64,000 bases of DNA from Thuidium tamariscinum (lineage: Eukaryota; Streptophyta; Bryopsida; Hypnales; Thuidiaceae). The notes under the pieces are model-generated. The model was not told the DNA's origin and did no database searches. It saw only the letters and a program-made list of their open reading frames with translations. Shown here piece after piece: positions 24,261-36,999 of this stretch. Location of the stretch: the NCBI GenBank assembly GCA_947034885.2, contig OX344751.2, forward strand, positions 4,588,001 to 4,652,000, in the 5' to 3' direction. Every line of letters begins with the position of its first letter. The stretch's first letter is position 1. Made by a program: the position numbers and the translations under genes.

Positions 24261-24806
24261 AAAAAGCCAACAAAAACAAAAAACCCAAACCTCAATCAAC
24301 CCCTTGTAAAAGAGTTTTATTCTACTAGAGCCATGTCAGTCTACCCCTCTATCGTGCCTTCGTGGGACTGATGTAACGTCTTGCAGAGTTGTGCCAATGC
24401 ATATTTAATTAGTCATACTTGCATATTTGGAATGAAGTACATGAAGTGAAAAAGCATGTCATCTCTAACTAGACAACTTCAAAGGATTATAACTTTAGAC
24501 TTACAACTAGAATCTTCATCTTTCTTTATCTATGAACATATACTTTCATCACCTCTATAACCATGCTTATATAACACAATAGTATATATTTTATGTTGAG
24601 TAGAGTTATATTATATTATATTGGCCACTTAGGGCTCCCCATTTCCTCTCCACCTAGTTTTAGGGGTTAAATTTCAAACTTATTGGAATTTTTTTAAATT
24701 ATGGCACATAATATTTTACAAATATCTAACTACTCTGAAATAAAAAAATTTTAATTCTTCATACATTGATTAACAAAATTTGGACATGCTTCAAATGTTT
24801 GCTTAG

Positions 24807-25154
24807 TTATTTACAAAATTGGCTGTTAAATAGGATACTTAACCACCCTACTGTAACTCTTTCCAAGCACCAATGAATCAAAGTGACAGGAGAGGGTTCC
24901 GTATACCGGTGATTGGGTGCACATGAACAAGAGGCCTGTATTCTAACCTCGATGAAGGATGCCGAAGAATTCAGCTTGTGCAGTCGGAGAAGCTTTGTTA
25001 ATCCAAGAATCCCTGCGCACCAAGCCGCAGCTGCTTCAAACTTCGAGTCAGTAGCGAAGCAAATTCCAATCCCCGAACTATGGGCACCAAATTCTATCAC
25101 TTGCTGCTCATGTACTGAAGAGCTTGGGATGCGCGGCATTGGTTTTCCAAACAT
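24807..25154 (-). CDS. Possible minus-strand ORF upstream of the NADH kinase (115 aa)
   Basis: An ATG-initiated frame of 115 codons whose first half (about 24.9-25.15 kb) has gene-like composition compared with its AT-rich flank. It starts only 77 bp from the NADH kinase start, head to head. I recognise no domain; a region near residues 29-60 is Ala- and Leu-rich. It may simply be the antisense of the kinase promoter or leader. Confidence 0.15.
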   Translation of the reverse strand: MFGKPMPRIPSSSVHEQQVIEFGAHSSGIGICFATDSKFEAAAAWCAGILGLTKLLRLHKLNSSASFIEVRIQASCSCAPNHRYTEPSPVTLIHWCLERVTVGWLSILFNSQFCK

Positions 25155-25231
25155 GGCTTAGGTTCAGACTCTGGCAGTCCAATTAGGTTTTCTTCGATTC
25201 CAAAACGGAGAGGAAGCAACGGTTCGGGTAA

Positions 25232-28200
25232 ATGCAAATGTCCTCGATGGCTGCTGCAGGAGTGCGACGAGTGTTGGTGCTGGCTAAACGAAGTGCGTAT
25301 GACATGTATGTGGCCCGGCACCAGGACCCGAATTTCACGCGTCTCCTCTCGGAACCTCAGGTTTGTGGCTTCTCCTCTGTTTTGTCTGGACCTCGTAACC
25401 GGAGGTTTGAAACAGCATGCTCTCGGATATTATGTTTCACGATTTCTAGGTCCTGCATTGACCTTTACGGTTCAGAGGCATGGCGATTGTTGTTTCGACC
25501 TAATTTTCTGGATTCTTGATTTTATGTGATTTGCCTTGATTGTGAAGTACGTAGTCACCATTCTTAATGCTTCCGTGGAAGAGACGAGACGAGAGATTTC
25601 CGAATTAGGATTATTTCGTTTTGAGGTGGATTGGCCTTGATTGGACTGGTCTTCGTGAGTCTTTGCGACTCGCAGCAATTGTTTCTGGATTTGGATTTGA
25701 TTTCATCCAACTGGGAAGCATTGATTAGGTTTAGGAAATTACTCTACGACTGTGTGAGGTGTGAAGACCGATCCGTTTCCTTCAGTTTAAGTGTTATGGA
25801 GGAAAGAATGTTGGAAATGCTAGTTTTGCCCTTAAAGGAAATTGAAAATCAAAAATTTGGAATGAATAAATTAACTATAATTAAATTGGACTACACTAAT
25901 TATAGAGTTTTCTTCGCGAATTCTCGAAAGTGGAATTGTAGGGATGCCTATATCTATCGTCTAGAGGAGAGTATCTCAGACATCGAATTGAATCTTAAAC
26001 CTAGGGTTCTGAATGGCAGAGGCCCTCTGCTGTTGATGGTTTCAATTTCTAACAGATTCTACTTTATTTTTTAAGGGTACAGATTCAGTTAGGCGATAGG
26101 TGTGTCTTCCAACTGATCACACCTTGACAGCGTTTTGCAATGGGTTTAGTATGTTAAAAATTGAATGAACGGCTTGCAAAGGGTTTACAAAGGTCGAATT
26201 TCGCTTGACACTGCGGTATTTTTGTATTTTTGTATTTTTGTGTATTGTAACTTTAATCAATCCACTTGCTCATAATATTCTCAAAGTAAGTTTCGTTTGT
26301 ATGTGGGGATTGAATTCCAATAGATATAGGATTTGCCTGAAGGTCTCGAGCAAGTACAAGTTTCACGTAGTGACACAGGTATTCGTGCTGCATGATTCTT
26401 CTTGTACTTTAATAAGTCAGGAGTTTAATCAAGGAAAAGGACAAGAAAATATAGCTTTAAGCACCTAATTTGCCAGGCGATGCAGGTGGTCGCCAATCTT
26501 TCACGTCAACATGAAAACGAATCTATTCAGGTGTGGTTACGTCTGCTCATTTTACTTGACACTGGATTATCCTTCTCTGCATCTATTGTACTCCTCTAGT
26601 GCTTGATCTCCTGTAATTATCACGGTCCTCTGAAGTTTAGCATCGGTAAGCTACTCTGCAATAACATCAATCGTGTTAGTGAATGCACATTGTGACCATA
26701 TGGATTAAAGGTCTTACCAAGTTGCTAAGGATTTAAAATACAATGTGCTATTCTTGTTGATGATGCATGCAGATGGTGGGCAATTTACAAGACAGACACA
26801 TGGTCCATGAGCACACTGTTCAAATGTGTCGAGATATTCTCAGTCGCCGGCAAGGGCATATCCAGTTTGAGATGCATTTAAGAGATGAACTGCAGTCTCC
26901 CATTCGTGATGTGGACTTGGTGATTACTGTCGGAGGGGATGGAACACTTCTGCAAGCGAGCCACTATGTGGACAGTTCTATTCCTGTTCTCGGCGTGAAT
27001 TCCGACCCCACTCAGATTGATGAGGTTTGTCCTGCAAATTTTGAATCATTGTTTCAATGATGGAATTGTGAAATGGATGTTGTTAAGCGGCCTCATGTTG
27101 AAGTCTGATGAGAGTATTTCTAATCAGCTAGTTTGCTTCAGTCAAAACTTGGCTTATGCACATCCTGTCAGTTATTCAACTGGCCTGAGGACTCCAAGCT
27201 ACCTTTTGGAAATATATCATCTTTTTTCTTTAGCTTTTCAGTGACTACTTTATCCGTTTGACCGAACCCAGTTCTTCTCTGCGATATATGAAGTTTGCCT
27301 TTAGAATTCTAGAATCCATTTCATGTAGTTTTGACGTGCAGTTTGACTTCTTTTTCAACTGGCTGCTGTCTTATGTTTGAGGCCTGACTAGTTGTTTTCT
27401 TTGAAATACAGGTTGAGCAGAATCTCCATCGTTTTGATGCCAGTCGGAGTACTGGCCACCTTTGTGCAGCCACTGCTAATAATTTTGAGCGGGTAATTCC
27501 AACTACTGACTGGATATTCTACTTCTTTGTGACTATATTCTAGAGCAGTTTTGGTATGCTAACAGTTTCTCAGTGACAGATACCAAGATTGCGAAGGCTT
27601 TCGAGTGATGTGACCATCTAGGTTGTCATGTGAACTGAGAAAGGGCTGCAAGTCTGAAATCTTTTGGATACTCCCGAGTCAATTATACCTTCCTTTGTTG
27701 GTTTAGATTTGCTCTGACTACTCTTCTGTATTTCGATGGGTTTTTTGACAATCAGTTTTACCAATTTAGTGTTTGCACACTCCAACCTGGTGGTTTGATG
27801 AAAAATTCATGATCTCATATCAGATGCTTGACGATATCCTTCATGGAAGTGCAAAGCCAGTGGAGCTGAAAAGAATTTCAACATTTATTGATGGGGTCAG
27901 GATTGATGCACCCGCTTTGAACGACATCCTCATTGCTCATCCAAATCCTGCTGCTATCTCTCGCTGCAGTTTCAGGTGTGAAACTCTACTGGCTTTGATG
28001 GTCTTGTATTTGAATATAAGGAGCACACCTGTTTTTTCTTTGATGAACGGACCTACGATTGTGAAGAACATGCTGTCACTGAATGCTTACAAACCTGAAG
28101 TCTGGTGGATCTTCATTTAGGACTCCCTTTGTATCAAATAAATGTGAGAAGTTGATGGAGACCGATAACACAGGGACCTGTGCTTACCTTTTTACTATCT

Positions 28201-28581
28201 CGATGCAGTATTAGAAAAGAAGACACCGAGGAATTACTTAGTCCCGTCATACATTCGCGCTCAAGCGGATTACGAATTTCCACCGCAACAGGTTCAACGG
28301 CAGCAATGAAATCAGCTGGTGGAACTGTGATGCCTATACTATCTCCCAAATTGCAGTACATGGTCAGAGAGCCTAACAGCCCACACCCAAATTACACTAG
28401 CTTCATGCAAGGGTTTCTTGAAAACGACCACGCACTCGAGGTGAATTGGCGCTCCAGGAAAGGCTTTGTCTATGTCGATGGGTCTCATTTGTGTTATCCC
28501 ATCAATTTTGGATGCAAGGTTGATGTATCGAATCATGCACCTCCACTACGAATTTTTTGGGATCAGAAGTGCCGGGTCTGA
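25232..28581 (+). CDS. NADK3: NADH kinase, plant NADK3 type (6 exons, 343 aa)
   Basis: Exons: 25232-25360, 26486-26530, 26773-27024, 27412-27492, 27824-27975, 28209-28581. All junctions are GT-AG and phases match. The product phosphorylates NADH (or NAD) to NADPH (NADP) using ATP. In Arabidopsis, NADK3 is a small peroxisomal NADH-preferring kinase. The NAD-kinase signature VITVGGDGTLLQ is at about 108-119, with the conserved GGDGT. NSDPTQ follows at 134-139, and the nucleotide-binding block SSGLRISTATGSTAAMKSAGG is at about 239-259. The length fits plant NADK3 (slightly over 300 residues) and lacks the long N-terminal extension of NADK1 and NADK2. The start could also be the ATG at 25247. The C-terminus (WDQKCRV) does not obviously end in a peroxisomal SKL-type signal, so location is uncertain. 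The first intron (25361-26485) is long and contains a chance ORF. Confidence 0.92.
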
Positions 28582-30239
28582 AACTTGGCTTACCATCTCA
28601 ACAAAAGTCCCTATTGCGAGCGAGAATCTTGACTCAAGACAGTTGAATCTGAGCGTATCACAGGAAATGTACTTTGATTGAAAGCTGTGCTTCTGGCGTG
28701 CACACAGGTAGCAACTATTCAATTAAATTCCGTTTCGCTCATGTTAAATGCCGTTTCTAGTATTTTCACCTGCCAAGTATTAGTAATTTCTCAAGTTGAT
28801 TTTGTTACTCGTTTCATCTTTTGAAAAACACTAGTAGCCTGATATGTACGGTGAGTGACTCGTTTGGTGTGAAAGTAAATTAAGTGGAGATGTTGGACAA
28901 CGATGTAATAGACCTCGGGATGATATCTGGGTTCTTGTATTGATCGAGGTAGTATTGTGAGACCTCTTCGTGTCTCTTTGGAACCTGACTGACCTTGTCC
29001 TTATTTTGTGACCGGTTGCAGATTGAAGCAGTCTCCCATTCTGCTGATGATATCCTCTTTGCCGGAGAGTAAGCCCTGGATGCGAGCATGCAGAGATATC
29101 GTGATCACAAGGCATGTGAGGTTTGAAAGAATATCATGCCTCTTGTAAATACGATTGTTGGTTGTATTGCCGATCCTTCTCATTTGGAGGAAAAGTTTGA
29201 TGAGATATCCCCACGGTCACAATAGATCTGCCACTGGTGTAGCTGAATTGTATACGAAGAGTGTTTTTAAGATTCGTAGATTGTCTTCAAAGATCATAAG
29301 CAACCATCAGCAATAGAGATTGTAAGTGAGTGAATTTCGGGGAACACTCTTTGAGAGGTGTGGACTTATAGCACATTTTATCATCATGGGATTCATAGTC
29401 AAAATAACAAACTAATAGAGTAGTGAAAGATATACTTGAATGGATGTTTGTAGGAAATGACATTCTTGAAAGTGTTTATTTTGGTTGAGTTTGCTGGTGT
29501 CAGCCCTAAACCTTGGACAACCCAAACCTAGAGTTTCATTCAAATAGATGAATATCAGGCGTGTTGCTTGTCTAGCTATGCTGAGAGGAAAAGTGCAATA
29601 TCTGTACCAAGTCCTCTTTGTTATGCACATGTGGATCTTGTTCATACTCTATTTTGGTCTTTTCCTGAAAGTAGCGGCCATCGATTATATATCTTGATAT
29701 GGTACAAGTGATCTGACCAGACTTTGTTCACTCTTGCAGATCTATCAGAATTCTGCATTATAAGTACCCATATAAGACAGCAGACGAAATTATGGAATGT
29801 AATATCTTCCAGGAGAAATTCATAAGTCTCGTAAGTATGCTAATGATCCTAAACCTCAACTTTGAGCTCTTCCCCAGTAGAACTCACAGAAAATATTTTT
29901 CTCAAAATCTGTATGTCAATTCTTTGTCAATCCTGAAATCCTCGTAAAATGTCAGAAGAGATTAAAGATCAGGGGGTGAAAGATTTGCTTCAACAATTGT
30001 TCCATGCGGCGCTCGACTTTTGTGTGGTTGCTGTGTATACAGTGGAGTTGTGGGATTTCCGAATGCATTATATATATCCTAGATCACAAACTTAGTGGAG
30101 AAAGTGATTTGAGTTCAACTTTTTTCTTAAGTGTGAATCGGAATGGATAAACATCGAACCGAGTTGGATCGATTTTAATGTAAAGAACGCCGTGAATTGC
30201 GGAAATGCATTTCCAGTGATGCTTATAGAGCATACCTTC

Positions 30240-30520
30240 ACTCACAGGAGTGCCAGGGCCACAACATTGTCTGGTTAGGTTAACCAGACAATGGTCCTTC
30301 CCATGCTGGTTAGGTATTATGCTTTGGAAGATGCCTGGGAGGGACTTATCTTTTAAGGATTAGGGGTTGGTTGAGGAGCCATGTAAGACAATTTTGTTCA
30401 CAAAGGGGTCCCCTTTTCAAGGAAGCAAAAGGGAGTCCTGTTCTCATTGGACAATGATGTGACATCATTGGAAGTCATTGCATGCAATTGAAAGTACTGT
30501 GAGCCTAGCCTCAAGTGGTC
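30240..30520. repeat. Diverged direct repeat, copy 1, with a perfect 12-bp hairpin
   Basis: It shares an ordered series of blocks with 32500-32800: GTCCTTCCCAT, TATTATGCTTT, AGATGCCT, GAGCCAT, AGGGGTCCCC or its variant, and CTCATTGG. At its left edge ATTGTCTGGTTA (30266-30277) and TAACCAGACAAT (30281-30292) form a perfect stem with a 3-base loop. The two copies lie 2.2 kb apart in the same direction. They could be the ends of one old element or two dispersed copies. Confidence 0.5.
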
Positions 30521-32499
30521 AATTTCTTCAATTTTTATGTAGTGCTTTTGAAAAATTGGCATTTAATTGTGTTTATGCAACCCTAGATGATAAGATGTTA
30601 AGTTTTATCACTTCTTGTACATATTAGACTCTATTTGCAGAAAATGATGAACTTCTCAATTTTACAAGATTTAAGAAAAAACTAGTTTTCCATCCAACAC
30701 CTTTCAAATTTTTGTACATTTTTGTTCATATCTTTTTCCAAGTATATTATTTGGTCATAAGGAAAGATCATCCTTTAAAAGATTCAACTAGCTTAGGGGA
30801 TAATAATTAAATAATAACAACAAATTTCATAACTTTATATATAGTTTGTTGTAAAGAAACAAAACATTTGATTTTCTAAAGTTGTATATATGTAATGTTT
30901 TAAAATTAAATAAATAATACAATTCTTGTATAAGAAGGTTCTAGAAAAGATATTAGGATGGATTTTTTTTTAACAAAAATAGAATAGGACTAGTGGAAGA
31001 AAACTTACTTTGTTGGCTAGTGTGCTTGAATTTTAGATCACTTGGCTCATAAGTGCTTAATATAGAGTATCTATTTTTAAGTTGTCTATTTCTAAGTTAC
31101 TATTATTTGAAGTAATGAATTGGAAATTCTTTTGTTGGTTCCATTATACAAATCCTTCAACTATTTTCTTAAGTAATGGTTGTGTATAATATTGGCATTA
31201 CTTCACAACTAATTAGAATCACAGTAGTTGTTTAATAATTTGGATCACATTAGAGTTTGAAATTTCTAATTTGAGAATTGTAAAGAAAGATATTAAAAGA
31301 AATTAACTTCAACATTTATAAACTAGGTATCGTAAGATTCAAGTTAAGTTTCCTACTATTGAATCTATTCTATTCTTATAAATAAATAAAACTAATTGTA
31401 TCCCAAAATTGTACCTAAGCCATCATCAAACCTTCTATGCATAAGAAACATTTTATTTATTTAATTTTACAATAAGATACATATGTAAATTTTGAAAATC
31501 GAATGTCTTATTTATAAGAAATTATTTTATAAAGTTGTGAAATTTGTTGTTATTGTTCAACAAAACTCTCCTAAATGCTCTAACATTCATATTCTAAAAG
31601 ATGAACAAAGTGCTTCAAGTTGATGTTTCATTCAAATACCTTGTCATTCATCCAAAATACAAATTGAATCATAACCTTTGTTTACAACCAATTTGATGAT
31701 GAGATTGATATAAATATTACATTCATACAAAAATATAAGCAAAAATGTGTTCTAAAATCTAAAAGGATTCAAGTATTAACAGCTTCACCTAGAAATGCCA
31801 AGTAAATGAGTTATATTCTTTAGATAATTTGGAGTTGGCATCACAATGAAAAAAACATGTTTTTCATCTAATTTTAGGGGAATTTCTTGAATCCAAATTC
31901 AATAAAAGGCGTTGAATGTTTTCTCCTTTTAATATATATTAACTTTCTTACATAAGAAAATAGCAATTCTATGGATCACTCTGTAGTATATTTTGATCAT
32001 TTCTATTATTTACTCTTTCTCATAATTTTAGTCATGAAAATGATTTTTACATTTAGGATCATTTGTTGGAACTTAAATAAGATTCTCAAGTCTAGTTTCT
32101 ATTAAATTTAAGAAAATCCTAAAATTCCATATTTCATAGTGATTTGAACTTTGGACCTATTACTATAGGGTGTTATCATTCTAATTTTAAAATGATATGA
32201 TAAAATTGATGCAAACCAAGACGTTATGTACTACCTATAAAAAAATGTTAAGATTTATTAGGTAGATTTTGTATTTGATATGAATTCCTTTCAATTTTTA
32301 AATTAAAATATTCACATTGATTTGAAATTTCTATAACTTCTAGAAGACATGTGCTCATACCTCTCAAAAATAATTGTAGAAAAATTCTTTTATATATAGT
32401 TGAAAAATAGGAATAGAGAGAGAGAGAGAGACAAAATTACTTTGATCATAGGACTAGAGAGTGCAATCTTTGTTTCCACAATTCACAATGAAGCCATCT

Positions 32500-32800
32500 A
32501 TTAGCCATGTTTTGGCCTCAACACATAACACTATCATATGATCAAGCATTGAGCAAGTCCTTCCCATACTAGCACAATATTATGCTTTACTAGATGCCTA
32601 AGGGAGACTTTCCACTTAATTAAAAGATTGGGGTACGATTGACCAAAGAGCCATAGGAGACTATTTTGTTTATTTTAGAGGCCCCTTTCTAAGAATGCAC
32701 AAGGGCCCCCTATCTCATTGGTTAAACAATGTTGTGCATTGTTATAAGATTAAAGTATTGTTCCTTCATTAGTTACCCCATGCCAAGGCTACAAAACATT
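32500..32800. repeat. Diverged direct repeat, copy 2
   Basis: It matches 30240-30520 block by block, at what looks like about 70 percent identity by eye. The perfect hairpin of copy 1 is not preserved here. No target-site duplication or coding interior supports a firm element class. Confidence 0.45.
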
Positions 32801-33479
32801 GGTACTTGATATTATGATATATATTATTGTATAACCAACATATACCATTCCTCCTTAGAAATCAAAATATTCTCTTCTAGAATCTATAGAAGTGAACTCA
32901 CTATAATCTTTAGAGAGTTATTGGTTGGCTAGAAAAAGAGATGAATTGCATAAACACGGAGATTGAAGAGAGTTAGTAAACTACACAAAATAGTGAAATT
33001 AGGTTGCTCCACCCAAATTTCTTGACATTCCACACTATCTAAATACTTGTTGTAAATGTATATGAATACGCTATTTTTGAAATAGTTATTGGTGTAGTTG
33101 GATCTCATGAACCTCCATGTGTACAAATGGAAGTATTTGTAGAAATATTTGTTGACTAACTTTGATCATTTGTAGACTAACTTCCTTGGGGTAAGGCAAC
33201 CTAATTTCAGCATTTAAGGTAGGTACACCCAGAAGCGCAGCTGACCTTAAAGTGCCATCTACAATTTGTGTACATTTCCAAAATCAATTATGTATTAAAA
33301 TTGTAGGTGGCTCTTTTAGACATAAACTTTGATCCTTAATAACTTTTGTAATTTGTATCCAAATGCTACATTCTTTGGTGCATTGGAACATGCTTTCACT
33401 CATCAACAAGAGTATATGAAAATCTAAACAGCCTAATAGTAGTAACTAGGCACAATATTAATTTGTTGTACCCACCTTA

Positions 33480-34048
33480 AGTGGAAGAAGAAAGCTTAAG
33501 TTGCAACACTGAGAGTCTCCTGCTTTCTGGGGGAGAAAAAAGGACCAACCCTTTCTCCCTGGGGCAGATTAATAATGTTATGATAAGAGCCAGGATGTCT
33601 GTGCCTGGACATGTACTTATATTTGGCAGTATCCTATTATCTGGCTGACCCACCCCATTTTTTATTTTTTTTTATTTTTAAGCAAATGAAATGGATACGC
33701 ACCCATTTCAACTACCTTATTATATTCAGCTATGTCCACCTCATGCTTGGAGTTATGCCATCGTTTGGATAAGCTCGGTGACTTGGGGCCTGCTGGAAAA
33801 AGGAATCCTCAGATGTTGCCTTGCCAGACACTCACTGCATACCAACTTATGGTAGAACTACCCATTGCCAACCAGGGATCCATATCCAATCTGTAGGTGT
33901 AGCTATTTCCAATCGGGGCTTTTTTTTTTGGCGAAACTTCGTCGAATCTGTCAGAATCTGACAAACTAAGTTAACAATCATCCCTCCAAAAATTGACACC
34001 TGTAGGAAGGCTAGTAAGGAGGACACTACTATAGTGGGAAAAAAACAC
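33480..34048. other. Intergenic stretch, nothing recognised
   Basis: Mixed AT-rich DNA with no coding frame and no repeat match that I could find elsewhere in the window. Confidence 0.4.
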
Positions 34049-34988
34049 TATAGGAGAGGGCTCATAAACCGCTCAGGTTTTTGCACTTGTCCACTAGGAG
34101 GCTCTGAAATGAATCATTTACTGTGAGAAAATGAATTGTGGATTACATTGAAGCATGCTAAGACTTTGTTTTCACTATGGGAGGAGGTCCAGAAACCGAC
34201 CATCTAAGGGCTGGAACAGAATTTTGGGCAGGTCAAACATCTTGAAATATTTTTCAGAGAATTTTCCTTGAAAGACAGCTTGAATAGGCATCTAACCCAA
34301 GTCGTTTCATATTTTTTGGAGCTCTCTAGAATTAGTTATCAAATTCTGAAGTTGAAAGTGCATAGGGCTCTAAAATGGTGCCCTAGCTAAAATGTACACT
34401 GTCAGTACACTGCTGAAGGCTATGAAAATGCAACATGTACAAGTACTGTACATTTAAGATAGGGCACCATTTTAGAACCCGCTCCATTCAAGAGCCTCCT
34501 CCCATAATTGAATGGATGGTTTCAGAGTCCCATTGGGTTCATTCTCAACTATGTGGATAGGTGTCTCCTGATTATATTCAAAATAAGGATTGATTGTTGA
34601 ACTACCTTCTCTCAAGTGATAAAAAAATCTGAAAGAATGATTTATTCAACCATCCATTTCAGTTTTTGAAAGGGACGCATTTAGAAACAAATTATATCAC
34701 TTTTGACATGTCACACTGCTATTTTTTAATCAAGCCAGATTTTTTTTCAAACTGCGCACGTATAGGTTTGCAAGGCCTTCTAATCATCACTATAGGCCCT
34801 ATGCCAGACTATGTTTGAAAATTCATAACTAATTCAATAATGCTTCAAAAATTACAAAACAACTTGTATTAGAATCCTCATCTATTTCTCTTTGACTGAA
34901 AAATGAGTTAAAAATATTCCAGTCAAAGGAAATATGTGAAAAGGGGGAACCAACCCTTAGATGGGCAGTTTCTGAACCTCTTACCTTA
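34049..34988. mobile_element. TA-flanked MITE (about 610 bp) interrupted by a younger MITE
   Basis: The left end TAGGAGAGGGCTCATAAACC (from TA at 34049) and the right end GAACCTCTTACCT then TA (34987-34988) enclose 940 bp. An inverted relative lies at 46402-47015 (614 bp). Subtracting the nested element at 34176-34506 leaves 609 bp, so the two are the same length. Confidence 0.72.
34176..34506. mobile_element. TA-flanked MITE nested inside another MITE
   Basis: Perfect outer ends: TATGGGAGGAGG at 34176 and CCTCCTCCCATA ending at 34506. TA is on both sides. The interior contains the family core (ATATTTTTCAGAGAATTTTC, then TCATATTTTTTGGAGCTCTC). The homologous spot in the inverted relative, near 46885, lacks it and acts as an empty site. 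Confidence 0.75.
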
Positions 34989-35027
34989 TGTTTCCAATCA
35001 AGGCTGGAACAAATTTTCAACCAAAGC

Positions 35028-35765
35028 TTAACCCTTAAATGCCGGGCCTATAACCATTGCTTTCATGCCCTTGTGTCCAGTACTCAGTTTGTTGCCATTT
35101 TGGGACTAGATGTGTATGAAATATTTTTCATTTATTTTTCAGAGATGAAGATACATCTCTTCTGTACTCTCCGAAAATTTTAGATTTTTTTGAGGAAAAT
35201 ATATTTTTCTGAGAATTTTTGAAGAAAACGTGAAGAAAAATCATATCAAATAGAAAATTATCTCAAAAAATCTGAGAATTTCACCATGTGTGGAAATTTA
35301 AGTGGAAAACATCATGGCGTAAACTCAATTCCTGTGTCATTCTATAATTACAATTCAGAAGACTTTGAAAATACAGATAAACTTCAAATTGCAATAAAAT
35401 ATTCAAATTTTGTTTTTTTTCCAAAATTCCAATCGGAGAAGAAACTAAAATAGATTACCTTCATTTTGTTAGTTGGGCTCAAACTCCAAAAATATTGTTT
35501 TTTTGGAGACATTTAAAGTAAGGAGCAAGAACTTCCCAAAATACACTGAAAATAACATATTCTCTGATCCGTTTTTTTCTATTATTTCTAATTCATGTGA
35601 AGAGAAACACTCACATGACTACAAAATGAATTAGGTACTCTTCATAACCCTTTGTGAAAGGTCAAGCAACAAGAAATGGATGAAAAATTGCTAGCAATCT
35701 CCCTGTGCATTGTTGAAAATTCGTCCAAACGCCATAGAATGGGGCTACCGGCGCTAAGGGGTTAA
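35028..35765. mobile_element. Non-autonomous piggyBac-like element, 738 bp
   Basis: The left end TTAACCCTTAAATGCCGG (35028) and the inverted right end TTAACCCCTTAGCGCCGG (ending 35765) match at 13 of 18 bases and have TTAA duplications. They share the GCCGG block at positions 14-18 with the large element at 340-5406 and the partial one at 63937. The interior is AT-rich and non-coding. It would need transposase from an autonomous relative. Confidence 0.78.
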
Positions 35766-36000
35766 AATTTGATTTTTTACTCCTTATCAAAATTAAGACT
35801 AGGAAGTTCATAACACATGTCCCAAAATAATAAGCAAGAAAGTAGTTCTTCAAAGGTCAAAATTGGAAGATTCTATATATTACAAATGGGTTCTAGCCAA
35901 CTTTTGGCTTCCAAAACTCATAATATTTAGAAGTCAAGGAAAAAGAATTGGCAATTTCAATTATTTCTATCTTCCTACATAGCAAAAATTTTATATTGCC

Positions 36001-36909
36001 TTAACTCCTTAAGGACAATACCAATTATAGGCAAATACCTGTGACTAGAGACTTCATTATTTCTCTTTGAAAATTTGATACAACATTTTCCTAGGGAGTA
36101 GCTTCAAGGCCCAACAATTTTTACAACTTTTGACTACATGGTGAAAAACTTATTGTATGATATATAATTTTTAGTGTTCGGTGGGTAGACTAGGCAATCC
36201 AAAAAAATTATGAAAAAATTTCTTTTTTGAAAAATAAAAATTTGAAACTGATCCTTTAGATTTATATTTACGTGAAATGCTTTGAATCATTCCATTTTGA
36301 TTAATAAAATAAAAGTTATAAGAAGTTTTAGTTTGGGGACAATTATAGATTCACTATTCTAAAATAAACTTTAAAGTCATTTGTTCAACTTAATTCTTAA
36401 TATTTTTGAAAAAATATTTTAAAGAAAAACATTGGGTACAGGGTATTTATTACAACATTACAACCACTTGGATTGGCATTTTTTCAATTCTATAAATAAC
36501 AATTTAGTATTTTAAATCATTCTCCTCAACCTTAAAATTACTATTTTTTTCCTATATGTTGCGCAGTTCCAAATGATGTGAAAATTTTCAAGCATATGAC
36601 CAATTTGCCTTGAATAATGAATCCAAAGAATTATAGCTATTATGGATATTTTATCATACAAATGTGAGCTTGAGAAAGTACACTTGCTTAGTTTTTTATA
36701 GGGCCAAAAAAAAGAAATATGTCAAATGCTAATATCTTGCAATCTACAAGATAAAAATTTCTAAATTTTTTTCCACATCTTCTTACACTAGAATACTAGA
36801 AGATACTATGGTTTTTAGGTGTCAAAAAAATTCAATTTTGTACATGTAACAAAAATGATAGTTTAGAAGTGTTTTTGGAGAAACATAGTCAAAAATCTTT
36901 AGGGGTTAA
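36001..36909. mobile_element. Non-autonomous piggyBac-like element, 909 bp, copy A
   Basis: TTAACTCCTTAAGGAC at the left, and the inverted TTAACCCCTAAAGATT at the right, with TTAA on both sides. It aligns along its whole length, same orientation, with 39351-40283 (for example the shared blocks GCTTTGAATCATTCCATTT and TCCAAATGATGTGAAAATTT). Non-coding. Confidence 0.75.
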
Positions 36910-36999
36910 TTCCTCTAAAACAAATGCAAAATTTATTAAGTGGTCAATTATGGGTGGTTCTACTGTGTTGGAAGAAGAATGATTAGATAAACATGCAGA

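Larger units (their letters stand above)
23043..25231. other. 3' flank of receptor kinase and NADH kinase upstream region
   Basis: 23.04-23.6 kb is mixed-composition DNA and likely 3' UTR. 23.6-24.8 kb is AT-rich and includes a half copy of the GGGGT-type MITE near 24.13-24.26 kb. 24.85-25.23 kb is again GC-richer and is probably promoter or leader of the NADH kinase gene. It also has an open minus-strand frame, listed separately. Confidence 0.4.
28582..33480. other. 3' flank of NADH kinase and long AT-rich gene-free stretch
   Basis: 28.58-29.9 kb is mixed-composition DNA with no supported gene and probably holds the 3' UTR. From 30.5 to 33.4 kb the DNA is very AT-rich. It contains a (GA)n run at about 32414-32432 and a pair of diverged direct repeats (30.24-30.52 and 32.50-32.80 kb). 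No coding region longer than chance was found. Confidence 0.5.

Noticed and set aside
25631-26074. 147-codon ORF in the first NADH kinase intron
   Set aside because: It begins at a non-ATG codon, has no domain, and lies inside a well-supported intron.
30240-32800. LTR retrotransposon
   Set aside because: The two direct repeats lack clear TG...CA ends, a primer-binding site, or any coding interior, so the class is left open.
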